A stretch of DNA of 64,000 nt from an uncultured Psychroflexus sp. (GTDB taxonomy: Bacteria; Bacteroidota; Bacteroidia; Flavobacteriales; Flavobacteriaceae), in assembly GCA_913062845.1 (NCBI GenBank), contig CAJXVZ010000001.1:92645-156644 (forward strand). The letters run 5' to 3'. The notes below the pieces were generated by a model. It was not told the origin of the DNA and searched no databases. It was given only the letters and a program-made list of their open reading frames with translations. Within the stretch, counting starts at the first letter, position 1; each line of letters begins with the position of its first letter. A program made the translations under genes and the position numbers. Shown one piece after another: positions 1-7,615 of this stretch.

Positions 1-760
1 CACTGGTGTATTGTAATGCCATATCCTTCTGCAATTTACTTTCAAGTAGTTTCTCCAGGCTATGGTCATGCAATTGGCTTTTATAAGTTATTTGAATAGG
101 TTCTTCTTTCTTGCATATTTCAAAATATCTTTTTTGCAATATGGTTTTAAATTTATCAATAAAATCGCATCGCTTATCATAGATATATTGGCCAAGACTT
201 ACCAGTTGATCATTGTAAACTTCAAGGTTACTGCTGTCAAAAGTATGGTTGGCTGCAAAGTATTTCAACAGTGCATTTCTTTGGCTCAGAATATTATTGT
301 ATTTGATAAGTGTGTTGAGATATACCTTATCGATCTGAGAAATCACAGCATCCATAAATTTTCTGCGAACATCACTACCTTCAAGAATTAAATCCCTGTC
401 GGTGGGTGAAATGATCACCACAGGAATAAAGCCAACATGATCACTTAGCCGGTCATAGACTTTGGCATTACGCTTCACTACTTTTTTATCCCCTTTTTTT
501 ACGGAGATGGTAATATTTTCATTTTTATCCAGTCTATTAAAATTACCATCTACTACAAAAAACTCTTCGCCGTGCTTTATATTTTGTCTGGTAATGGGAT
601 TAAAATAGCTTTTTGTGTAAGCCAGGTGATAAATACTATCCAAAATATTGGTTTTACCCTTACCATTCTGTCCGACAATACAATTGATTTTATCATCAAA
701 TTCAAATTTTGCGGATTCAAAATTTTTATAATAAATCAATGATAATGAGTTTAATACCAT
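1..760 (-). CDS. recF: RecF recombination mediator, C-terminus cut off by window edge
   Basis: Not in the ORF track because it has no stop inside the window. Reading the minus strand from the ATG at 758-760 gives [19 protein letters not shown], then an ATP-binding loop GQNGKGKT at about residues 29-36, followed by RecF-like segments such as [19 protein letters not shown] and QRNALLKYF. RecF is an SMC-like ATPase that loads RecA at single-strand gaps with RecO and RecR. About 253 residues are visible of a family that is usually about 360, so the signature and Walker B region lie outside. It is divergent from the TPR gene, with a shared intergenic promoter region. Confidence 0.93.
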   Translation of the reverse strand, partial: MVLNSLSLIYYKNFESAKFEFDDKINCIVGQNGKGKTNILDSIYHLAYTKSYFNPITRQNIKHGEEFFVVDGNFNRLDKNENITISVKKGDKKVVKRNAKVYDRLSDHVGFIPVVIISPTDRDLILEGSDVRRKFMDAVISQIDKVYLNTLIKYNNILSQRNALLKYFAANHTFDSSNLEVYNDQLVSLGQYIYDKRCDFIDKFKTILQKRYFEICKKEEPIQITYKSQLHDHSLEKLLESKLQKDMALQYTS

Positions 761-791
761 AAAATATTTTTAAAAGACATAAATCTATTTT

Positions 792-826
792 CAAAGCTAA
801 ACATTCATTTTTAATTGAGTTTTCAA
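792..826 (-). promoter_or_regulatory. Candidate recF promoter (Bacteroidota type)
   Basis: On the minus strand TAGCTTTG (792-799) matches the TAnnTTTG -7 box of Bacteroidota, and a TTG (824-826) lies 24 bases upstream, slightly longer than the usual 17-23 spacing. The box is about 31 bases before the recF start. Confidence 0.35.
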
Positions 827-844
827 TTTTTAAAAAATTAAGCA

Positions 845-872
845 TTGGTTATCAATAAAAATTATACTTTTG
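845..872 (+). promoter_or_regulatory. Candidate promoter for the TPR-ribH genes
   Basis: TTG (845-847), 17 bases, then TACTTTTG (865-872) matches the Bacteroidota -33/-7 pattern in both sequence and spacing. The start codon of the TPR gene follows 21 bases later. This is the best two-part match I found in the window. Confidence 0.55.
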
Positions 873-893
873 CAAGTCGAATAAATTTAGCAT

Positions 894-1670
894 ATGGCAA
901 CGTATAAAAAGCGCGGTGGCAAGCCCAAAACAAAGAAAGAAAAACAGGACAAAATAGAAGAAGAGTCAACAACAGCTGAAGTATTTAATACGCTGGATGA
1001 AGGTGCTTCCAAAACAGAAGAAATTATATCTAAATACCAGAATGTTATAGTTGGTGTGATTCTCGTCGCAGTTGTTGGTATCCTTGGCTACTTAGGTTAC
1101 AACAAATACATCATAGAACCTAAGGAAGAAGAGGCAGCCAATGAGCTTAACCAGTCACAGATATATTTTGATATGGCTCTGGAGTCTACAAACGCGACTG
1201 AAAGAGATTCGCTTTTTAATATGGCCATTAATGGTGGTAATGGAAAGTTTGGTTTCGTTGATATCGCCGAAGAATACAGTTCTACAAAAATAGGTGACCT
1301 GGCAAATTATTATGCCGGCATATCTTATCTTAATACAGGTGATTATCAAAATGCGATAAGCTATTTGGAAGCTTTCAAAACTGATGATGAAATCATAGCA
1401 ACTTTTGCAATAGGTGCAATAGGCGATGCCTTTTTACAACTGGAACAACCAGAGGAAGCTTTGGATTATTTTGTAAAAGCTGCCAACAGAAGAGACAACA
1501 ATTACACTACACCAAAATACTTATTTAAGGCTGCAATAACTGCCCTTGAACTAAATGATGCAGAAAGTGCAATTGAGTACTTAGAAAGAATAGAAGAGAA
1601 ATACAGCGATTCTGAAGAAGCAAAAAAAATAGCGCCATACCTGGGTAAGGCCATGGCCATGAAATCTTAA
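894..1670 (+). CDS. Membrane-anchored tetratricopeptide repeat protein
   Basis: 258 residues. A lysine-rich N-terminus (about 1-25) is followed by one hydrophobic segment near residues 50-69 (VIVGVILVAVVGILGYLGY). The rest is helical repeat sequence with TPR character, for example GDYQNAISYLEAF, EQPEEALDYFVKAA and NDAESAIEYLERIEEKY. The order resembles YfgM/BamD-like proteins with one membrane anchor and a periplasmic TPR domain that binds partner proteins. It sits between recF and ribH and is 4 bases from ribH, so the two are probably cotranscribed. The specific role is unknown. Confidence 0.85.
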   Translation: MATYKKRGGKPKTKKEKQDKIEEESTTAEVFNTLDEGASKTEEIISKYQNVIVGVILVAVVGILGYLGYNKYIIEPKEEEAANELNQSQIYFDMALESTNATERDSLFNMAINGGNGKFGFVDIAEEYSSTKIGDLANYYAGISYLNTGDYQNAISYLEAFKTDDEIIATFAIGAIGDAFLQLEQPEEALDYFVKAANRRDNNYTTPKYLFKAAITALELNDAESAIEYLERIEEKYSDSEEAKKIAPYLGKAMAMKS

Positions 1671-1674
1671 TATA

Positions 1675-2181
1675 ATGGCTACTTCCGGAAATAATCTTTC
1701 TGAATACGACTCTGATAATGTACCTGATGCAAAAGACTTCAAATTTGGAGTCGTTGTTTCTGAGTGGAATGCAGATATTACACAAAATCTTTTCCAGGGC
1801 GCATTTGATGCCTTTATAAAACATAATGTTTTTAAGGAAAATATTGTAAGATGGAATGTGCCCGGTAGTTTTGAATTGATCTATGGTGCAAAAACACTCG
1901 CAGAGAGCTTTGATATGCTAGATGCCATCATTGTCATTGGGTCAGTGATTGAAGGAGAGACAAAGCACTTCGATTTTGTTTGCCAAGGGGTTTCAAACGG
2001 TATTGCACAATTGAATATTGATCTGGATATACCTGTTATTTTTTGCGTTCTAACAGACCATAACAAACAACAATCTATAGATCGGTCCGGCGGTAAGCAC
2101 GGCAACAAAGGCACTGAAGCTGCTATTGCGGCAATAAAAATGGCTCAGCTAAAGAAAGACGCCAAATTCTACAAACCTTAG
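1675..2181 (+). CDS. ribH: 6,7-dimethyl-8-ribityllumazine synthase
   Basis: Catalyses the penultimate step of riboflavin synthesis, condensing the ribityl-aminouracil with 3,4-dihydroxy-2-butanone 4-phosphate in the cytoplasm. 168 residues, normal for the family. Visible family motifs are SEWNADIT (29-36), VPGSFE (62-67), GSVIEGETKHFDFV (89-102), where H98 is the expected catalytic histidine, and the phosphate-binding GGKHGNKGTEAA (139-150). The start ATG follows the TPR stop by 4 bases. It is a lone riboflavin gene here, so the other rib genes lie elsewhere. Confidence 0.97.
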   Translation: MATSGNNLSEYDSDNVPDAKDFKFGVVVSEWNADITQNLFQGAFDAFIKHNVFKENIVRWNVPGSFELIYGAKTLAESFDMLDAIIVIGSVIEGETKHFDFVCQGVSNGIAQLNIDLDIPVIFCVLTDHNKQQSIDRSGGKHGNKGTEAAIAAIKMAQLKKDAKFYKP

Positions 2182-2186
2182 ATTTT

Positions 2187-3428
2187 ATGACCGCACAACT
2201 GCTTTTCTATATCATTCTAGGAATAGTTGTACTTTCATTTATATTTGAGCAATATCTGGATCACATTAATGCAAAAAAGTTTAATGATGAGGTTCCAGAT
2301 GAACTCAAAGATGTCTACGATGAAAAAGAATACCAAAAATCTCAGGCCTACAAAGCCGCAAAGCACAAATTTGTTACTTTTAGCAGCTGGATATCATTTA
2401 TAGCTATTGTCGTTTTTTTATTGCTGGATGGTTTCGCCTACGTAAATCAATTAGCCTTCAGCATAACTTCACAACCTATTGCTGTAGGATTATTATTTTT
2501 TGGCATACTTCTCTTGGCCAGCGATATATTATCTACACCGTTTAGCTACTACTCTACTTTTGTTATAGAAGAAAAATTTGGATTCAATAAAACGACCAAA
2601 AAACTCTTTTGGCTGGACAAATTAAAGGGCTGGCTTGTTGGCGCTATCTTAGGCGGAATTATACTGAGTTTAATTATCTGGTTCTTTCAAAAATTTCCAG
2701 ACACGTTTTGGCTTTACGCGTGGATATTGATAAGTCTTTTCAGCCTGATCATGAATATGTTTTACACAAAATTGATTGTACCATTATTCAATAAGCAGAC
2801 GCCTTTAGAAAACGGAAGCCTGAGAGATAAGATTGAAAGTTATGCAGAAACAGTAGGCTTTCAACTGGATAATATTTTTGTGATAGATGGTTCGAAACGA
2901 AGTACAAAAGCCAACGCCTATTTCTCCGGTTTTGGATCACAAAAACAAATTACTTTGTATGATACTCTGGTTAATGACCTCGAGGAAGAAGAGATTGTTG
3001 CTGTCCTGGCCCATGAAGTTGGACACTATAAACACAAGCATATTATTTACAATCTTGTGATCTCAATCATATCAACTGGGTTTACGCTTTGGATACTATC
3101 CCTTATGATTGGTAACCCGTTATTGTATGAAGCTCTTGGCGTGGAAAAACCGGGGTTCCACATTGGTCTGGTCGCATTTGGGTTACTTTATTCACCAATA
3201 TCCACATTAACAGGTTTACTGATGAATATGTTGTCCAGAAAATTTGAATATCAGGCAGATAATTATGCAAAAGATACATTTGATGGCAAATTTTTGCTGC
3301 AGGCCTTAAAAAAACTTTCCAGAAAGAGTCTGAGTAATTTAACACCACATCCACTATACGTTCAGATCCATTATTCTCACCCGAGTCTTTTACAGCGCGT
3401 TAGAAATCTTAAGCGCAGAAAAAGTTAA
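2187..3428 (+). CDS. M48 family (Ste24/CAAX-type) membrane zinc metalloprotease
   Basis: 413 residues with several hydrophobic segments and a zinc-protease motif HEVGH at residues 276-280, followed by a second glutamate region (EYQADNYA, about 356-363) typical of M48A enzymes. The length and the order of hydrophobic segments fit the Ste24/CAAX prenyl protease 1 subfamily rather than the short HtpX type. Bacterial members are thought to act in membrane protein quality control; the substrate here is unknown. It starts 5 bases after ribH, so it may share that transcript. Confidence 0.9.
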   Translation: MTAQLLFYIILGIVVLSFIFEQYLDHINAKKFNDEVPDELKDVYDEKEYQKSQAYKAAKHKFVTFSSWISFIAIVVFLLLDGFAYVNQLAFSITSQPIAVGLLFFGILLLASDILSTPFSYYSTFVIEEKFGFNKTTKKLFWLDKLKGWLVGAILGGIILSLIIWFFQKFPDTFWLYAWILISLFSLIMNMFYTKLIVPLFNKQTPLENGSLRDKIESYAETVGFQLDNIFVIDGSKRSTKANAYFSGFGSQKQITLYDTLVNDLEEEEIVAVLAHEVGHYKHKHIIYNLVISIISTGFTLWILSLMIGNPLLYEALGVEKPGFHIGLVAFGLLYSPISTLTGLLMNMLSRKFEYQADNYAKDTFDGKFLLQALKKLSRKSLSNLTPHPLYVQIHYSHPSLLQRVRNLKRRKS

Positions 3429-3501
3429 AAACCCTTTCTTTTTCTGATTTTATTGTAACCTGACGCTGAGCCATTCAATCAGAAAATTATATTTTAGTTG
3501 A

Positions 3502-4074
3502 ATGCTTTTAAAAATTCTTGACAAAAAAATATTATCTGACAATTGGTATAAACTTTTCAAATACACATTCAGATACCAAAAAAGAAATGGTACGGTAGAA
3601 ATTCAAAAACGAGAAGTATACGACAGAGGAAACGGGGCTGCCATACTATTGTACAACCTCGAAAAAAAGACCATAATTCTTACCAGGCAATTCAGATTGC
3701 CAACATATCTGAACCAGAATAAAGATGGCATGATGACAGAAGTCTGTGCAGGTATTCTGGATGAAAAAGACCCGGAACAATGTGTAATAAGAGAGACCAA
3801 AGAAGAAACCGGTTATGAGATAAAAAGTGCCCAAAAGATTTTTGAAGCATACATGTCGCCCGGTGCCGTTACTGAAATCATACATTTTTTTATTGCCGAA
3901 TACAAACCACACATGAAGACCGGAAAAGGTGGTGGACTTGAAAAGGAAACTGAAGACATAGAAGTTCTGGAGCTGGAATTCAACAAGGCATACAACATGA
4001 TTGAAAAAGGCGAAATAAAAGACGCCAAAACAATTTTACTTCTACAACATGCCAAAATTTCAAAGCTCTTTTGA
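3502..4074 (+). CDS. Nudix hydrolase, NudK/ADP-ribose pyrophosphatase-like
   Basis: 190 residues, close to E. coli NudK (191). The Nudix box is GILDEKDPEQCVIRETKEET (about 83-102) continuing into GYE. It is one residue shorter than the textbook Nudix box, which is also true of NudK as I recall it. NudK hydrolyses GDP-mannose and ADP-sugars; substrate here is inferred from the family only. The box keeps the REx2EE metal-binding core. It stands alone, 73 bases after the M48 gene and followed by a non-coding stretch. Confidence 0.85.
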   Translation: MLLKILDKKILSDNWYKLFKYTFRYQKRNGTVEIQKREVYDRGNGAAILLYNLEKKTIILTRQFRLPTYLNQNKDGMMTEVCAGILDEKDPEQCVIRETKEETGYEIKSAQKIFEAYMSPGAVTEIIHFFIAEYKPHMKTGKGGGLEKETEDIEVLELEFNKAYNMIEKGEIKDAKTILLLQHAKISKLF

Positions 4075-4077
4075 ATT

Positions 4078-4101
4078 CATGCTTTTAAAGTTGAAAGCAT
4101 G
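4078..4101. repeat. 8-bp inverted repeat just after the Nudix gene
   Basis: CATGCTTT (4078-4085) pairs with AAAGCATG (4094-4101) across an 8-base loop. No T-run follows, so it is not a clear intrinsic terminator. The rest of 4102-4361 is AT-rich; I see no gene or strong promoter in it. Confidence 0.4.
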
Positions 4102-4361
4102 CCTTCACTTGTAGAGTCAGTAAAAAATCTTGACTGTAATTTCTGATGCATGGATCATTCAGTAATGCAGCTGTGTATTCAGCCCAATAATTTTTATGGC
4201 AAAGCCTTTTTGTGTACACAATCTTAAAACAAAACTATAGATGTTAAATTAAAGCACTTTATTTGTCACTTATGTTAAGATTTAAACGGTATAAACAATC
4301 TGTGCTTTAAATGTTTGTCTTTGACCTTTATTATCGTTAAATTAAAGAAAAACAAATAATT

Positions 4362-4649
4362 ATGAATAAAGAAGAGTTTAAAGCAAGAACAAACAAAACA
4401 ATTGATTTGATATCAGCAAAGCTAAACGACTTAAAAGCTGAAAAAGCCTCAGCAGAAAGTGATGCCAAAACAGAAATTGAAAATAAAATCAATACATTAG
4501 AAAATAATCAAAACGACTTGCAATCAACTTTAGAAAATCTGGAAGCAACATCAGAAGAAAAATGGAATGATATCAAGAATTCATTCGAAACAACTTTGAA
4601 CAAGTCAGAAAATGCTTTAGAAAGCATTAAAAATAAAATTACTGCCTAA
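4362..4649 (+). CDS. Small coiled-coil protein, possibly stress-related
   Basis: 95 residues, almost all charged or polar (K, E, N, D) with no signal peptide or membrane segment. Leucine and isoleucine spacing (ISAKLNDLKAEKA, INTLENNQNDLQSTLENLEA) suggests a long helical coiled coil. It resembles the small Sll1863-type stress response proteins, but that match is from memory and weak. It has its own terminator at 4671 and a leader of nearly 290 bases upstream, so it is a single-gene unit. Confidence 0.75.
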   Translation: MNKEEFKARTNKTIDLISAKLNDLKAEKASAESDAKTEIENKINTLENNQNDLQSTLENLEATSEEKWNDIKNSFETTLNKSENALESIKNKITA

Positions 4650-4670
4650 AGTCAAGTCATTTTACTATTC

Positions 4671-4713
4671 AATAAGCTGTCTCAAGATAAACTTTAAGAC
4701 AGCTTATTTTTTT
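4671..4713 (+). terminator. Intrinsic terminator of the small coiled-coil gene
   Basis: AATAAGCTGTCT (4671-4682) pairs perfectly with AGACAGCTTATT (4697-4708), a 12-bp stem with a 14-base loop, followed by a T-run (through 4713). It ends the transcript of the 4362-4649 gene. Confidence 0.85.
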
Positions 4714-4841
4714 ATGGCTATATAACTATTTAAAATTCTATTTACTAGCTTAATTAAAATCAAATAAGTCGGAAAATAATGCCATTGAATATGTATCTGA
4801 AAATTGAAATTAATTGGCTTAATTTGCATTAAAAATAAAAA

Positions 4842-6485
4842 ATGCGCTATTTTTTTTTCATGTATGTTTCCTTGGTATTTTCCTGCACTATCATTGCACA
4901 GGAAAAAACAATCATTAAGGTAATCGTGCCAAATCCTGAGGATGAGGTTTATATTGTGGGTAATCAAACAGATTTAGGAGATTGGAATCCAGCTAAAGTA
5001 AAAATGTTTAAGGTTTCTGATTATGTAAGAATGATTGCCATACCATTTTATTTTCCGGCCGAATTTATGTTTACAAAAGGTAGTTGGGCAACAGAAGGTA
5101 TAATTTATGAACTTGATAATAACCCGAACATTTACCTCGAAGAATATGTCAAAGAAAAAGTTTATAAGATTAAGGGATGGAAAGATGAAATGCTAAAAGC
5201 AAAGTTCACTATAAATTATAAAAATGAACCATTTGAAAGCAGAATCCTCAGAGACGACAGAAAGCTTAAGGTATTAACGCCAAAAAATTACAATATTGAA
5301 AAAAGATATCCTGTAATTTATGTGCCGGACATCGGTAATATATTTAAGATTACCACACAATATTTTGACCTCTGGTCTAATCAGGATTATAAAGATTTTC
5401 CGGACTGTATAGTTGTTGGTATACCTTTCAATGAAAGTGAAATCGAGCTTTTAAAAAACGAACCTGATGGTTCAAATAATATTTTAGACTACATCAGGTA
5501 TGATGTTGTTCCTTACGTAAATTCAAAATTCAGCACATCAGGTTTTAATATTATGATTGGTGAGGGATATTACGCGGATTTTGTTAATAAATTGGTTATA
5601 GAAAATAATTCTCTGGTCAGCGCAGTAATCAGTATCAATCCAAAGAACGATCCGGATATTTCATATAGACTTGACAACTATTTTATGAATTATGATGGCG
5701 ATAATATATTCTACTTTTTAGCAAAGCCTGAGATAAATTTAGAGATATCGGATAGGGTTCCATTAATTTTAGAAGATGTTGAGAAACCAGAGACTAAGGT
5801 AAAATCAGTCACATATAATACTACTTCTGAAAATTTATACAGCTTATCGTTAAATGATGCCATTAATTTTATTTTTCAGGATTATCGAAATTTGAAATCT
5901 TATGAAGATTTTAAAGATTTTATTTTCAATTATGAAAAAATACTTATGGATACTTATAATATTTCAGCAATTTATCACGAAAATGAGATCAGGTATTTTT
6001 TAAAAGACATCCTCAACAAAAAGGATGAGGCTGCTTACGAGAAGCTACTAAGTTTTATCGAACTGCAAAAAATAAAAACAAAAGACGGAGGTTTGGTCTA
6101 CTTTGATGATGTTGATAAATCTAAACATTATTATTATCTGGGTAATTACGAAAAATGCATAACAATGAATAATGAAATCCTAAGCCGTTTTAAAACAAAA
6201 AATTACGACAGAAAACTGGCAGAGCGTTTTTTTAATAATACTGAACTCGTTCTGATGAGTTATGGAGAACAAAAAAAATATAAAGCCATTTTTGACTATC
6301 TGGAAAGCATCATAGATAAGCTACCTGCTTACATTTTGGAGAGTTATTACCTTATGGCAAAATACTCCAGTAAATACAATATCCTGACAACACGAGGAGA
6401 AAGCGCCCTTGAGTATTGTCAAACTTATTTTCATAAGAATAAATTATTTGAGAAAAAAGACCTTAATAAAATTAAGTTCAGGTAG
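4842..6485 (+). CDS. Secreted esterase-fold protein with N-terminal starch-binding-like domain; nucleophile missing
   Basis: 547 residues. The signal peptide ends near CTIIAQ (about 20). Residues 24-110 resemble a CBM20-type carbohydrate-binding domain (VYIVGNQTDLGDWNP). Residues about 130-290 resemble the esterase D/IroE alpha/beta-hydrolase fold (LKVLTPKNY, YPVIYVPDI, CIVVGIP). The nucleophile elbow, usually GHSFGG, here reads GEGYYA, so the serine position is glycine (G242). The C-terminal 200 residues are helical and TPR-like. This suggests a non-catalytic binding protein or a different chemistry. No gene partner is obvious; the carotenoid operon begins 230 bases later. Confidence 0.7.
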   Translation: MRYFFFMYVSLVFSCTIIAQEKTIIKVIVPNPEDEVYIVGNQTDLGDWNPAKVKMFKVSDYVRMIAIPFYFPAEFMFTKGSWATEGIIYELDNNPNIYLEEYVKEKVYKIKGWKDEMLKAKFTINYKNEPFESRILRDDRKLKVLTPKNYNIEKRYPVIYVPDIGNIFKITTQYFDLWSNQDYKDFPDCIVVGIPFNESEIELLKNEPDGSNNILDYIRYDVVPYVNSKFSTSGFNIMIGEGYYADFVNKLVIENNSLVSAVISINPKNDPDISYRLDNYFMNYDGDNIFYFLAKPEINLEISDRVPLILEDVEKPETKVKSVTYNTTSENLYSLSLNDAINFIFQDYRNLKSYEDFKDFIFNYEKILMDTYNISAIYHENEIRYFLKDILNKKDEAAYEKLLSFIELQKIKTKDGGLVYFDDVDKSKHYYYLGNYEKCITMNNEILSRFKTKNYDRKLAERFFNNTELVLMSYGEQKKYKAIFDYLESIIDKLPAYILESYYLMAKYSSKYNILTTRGESALEYCQTYFHKNKLFEKKDLNKIKFR

Positions 6486-6540
6486 TCTTATTAATTACAA
6501 TGAGCATAATTACTTATCAGAATTAAATTTACCTATGATT

Positions 6541-6600
6541 TAAAAGTTTTGTATTCTTTAACAATACAGACTCAACAACAGGTTTTTGTTGAAACTTTTA
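6541..6600. other. Compact three-way-junction inverted-repeat element
   Basis: Three perfect nested stems occupy 60 bases. The outer stem is TAAAAGTTT (6541-6549) with AAACTTTTA (6592-6600). Inside are hairpin A, TGTATT/AATACA (6550-6568), and hairpin B, CAACAA/TTGTTG (6573-6591). Only GACT separates A from B, and the other junctions have no unpaired bases. No T-run follows, so it is not a simple terminator. It lies between the esterase-like gene and the carotenoid regulator. It could be a structured RNA element or a small palindromic repeat. Confidence 0.5.
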
Positions 6601-6670
6601 GATCGAATATCATAAATATACTTAACATTTCTTAACACTGGTGTTTAATATTTAACTTGTCTTTTTAAAC

Positions 6671-6711
6671 AAAGTATAACTTTAATTTTTATTTTTGACG
6701 TGTTATACTTT
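6671..6711 (+). promoter_or_regulatory. Candidate operator and promoter of the carotenoid operon
   Basis: A perfect 10-bp inverted repeat, AAAGTATAAC (6671-6680) and GTTATACTTT (6702-6711), brackets a consensus -7 box TATTTTTG (6690-6697). The regulator start ATG is at 6715. A MerR-type dimer binding both arms would cover the promoter, so autoregulation by the first gene is a natural inference. No convincing -33 TTG is seen at normal spacing. Confidence 0.6.
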
Positions 6712-6714
6712 ATT

Positions 6715-7614
6715 ATGGGAAACATTAAACAAAACTTCAGCATCAAAGACTTGGAATCTCTAAGTGGTATCAAAGCGCACACTATCAGAATGTGGGAAAA
6801 GAGATACAAAGTATTAGAGCCCAAGAGAACCGAAACCAACATCAGAAGTTATGGTGTAAATGGTTTACAAAAGATTTTAAACATTGCTTTTTTAAATGAA
6901 AACGGATATAAGATATCCCGAATTTCAAAAATGAATGATAGCGAGATAGGTGAATTGGTTCAAAAAATTACTACGAGTAAGAGTAACACCAATAGAGCTG
7001 TAAAGTCTTTAAAAGTGGCTATGATGAATTTTGATCAGGCTCTTTTCCTTAAAACCTACGATGGTTTGCTTGAACATAATACATTCAGGGAAATTTATAA
7101 TAATGTTTTTATACCCTTATTAAAAGAGATAGGTTTTTTATGGCAGGCAGGAACGATAACACCTGCGCATGAGCAATTTATTTCAACCTTAATCAAGCAA
7201 AAATTATTTTTGAATATTGAAAAGTTACAGTTTGAGAAGCCCTCGAAGACAGATAAAGTTTTTATACTGTTTCTGCCTGAGGAGGAAATACACGATATAG
7301 GTTTATTTTATACAAATTATGAGCTCTTACTGCACGGTTACAAAGTTATATTTCTGGGACAAAGTCTTCCGATGGAAGATTTGACCTACCTTTCAAAGCT
7401 TTTTGATCAGACAGTTTTCGTTTCTTATCTTACTGTTAAACCTGAAAATATTAAAGATTATTTAAATAGATTTACCAAAAATATTTGCACTGATGACGGC
7501 TGTGAATACTGGTTATTGGGTAGAAAAGCTAATGAAATTATTGAAAAAAATATCAGTCTTCCAGCGAGAGTCAGAGCATTTGAAGACATCAATCAATTGA
7601 CCTTAAATTTGTAA
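6715..7614 (+). CDS. MerR-family regulator with cobalamin-binding-like C-terminus (CarH/LitR type)
   Basis: The ORF track starts at a GTG (6700) inside the inverted repeat; I prefer the ATG at 6715 (MGNIKQNFSIKDLESLSG), 299 residues. Residues 8-75 are a MerR helix-turn-helix (IKDLESLSGIKAHTIRMWEKRY). Residues about 95-175 match the B12-binding cap: W143 starts the Wx9EH motif, but it reads WQAGTITPAHEQ, with Q in place of the final H. Residues 180-290 are a Rossmann-like B12 domain with EIHDIG, close to DxHxxG, H193 being the expected cobalt ligand. It is 1 base from crtI, so it heads the operon it probably controls, possibly in response to light or B12. Confidence 0.85.
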   Translation: MGNIKQNFSIKDLESLSGIKAHTIRMWEKRYKVLEPKRTETNIRSYGVNGLQKILNIAFLNENGYKISRISKMNDSEIGELVQKITTSKSNTNRAVKSLKVAMMNFDQALFLKTYDGLLEHNTFREIYNNVFIPLLKEIGFLWQAGTITPAHEQFISTLIKQKLFLNIEKLQFEKPSKTDKVFILFLPEEEIHDIGLFYTNYELLLHGYKVIFLGQSLPMEDLTYLSKLFDQTVFVSYLTVKPENIKDYLNRFTKNICTDDGCEYWLLGRKANEIIEKNISLPARVRAFEDINQLTLNL

Positions 7615-7615
7615 A

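Noticed and set aside
6541-6600. Hammerhead ribozyme in the three-way junction
   Set aside because: The junction linker GACT does not contain the CUGAUGA/GAAA core, so no catalytic RNA can be claimed.
6700-6714. GTG start of the regulator given by the ORF track
   Set aside because: It lies inside the inverted repeat and just after the -7 box; the ATG at 6715 fits the MerR N-terminus.
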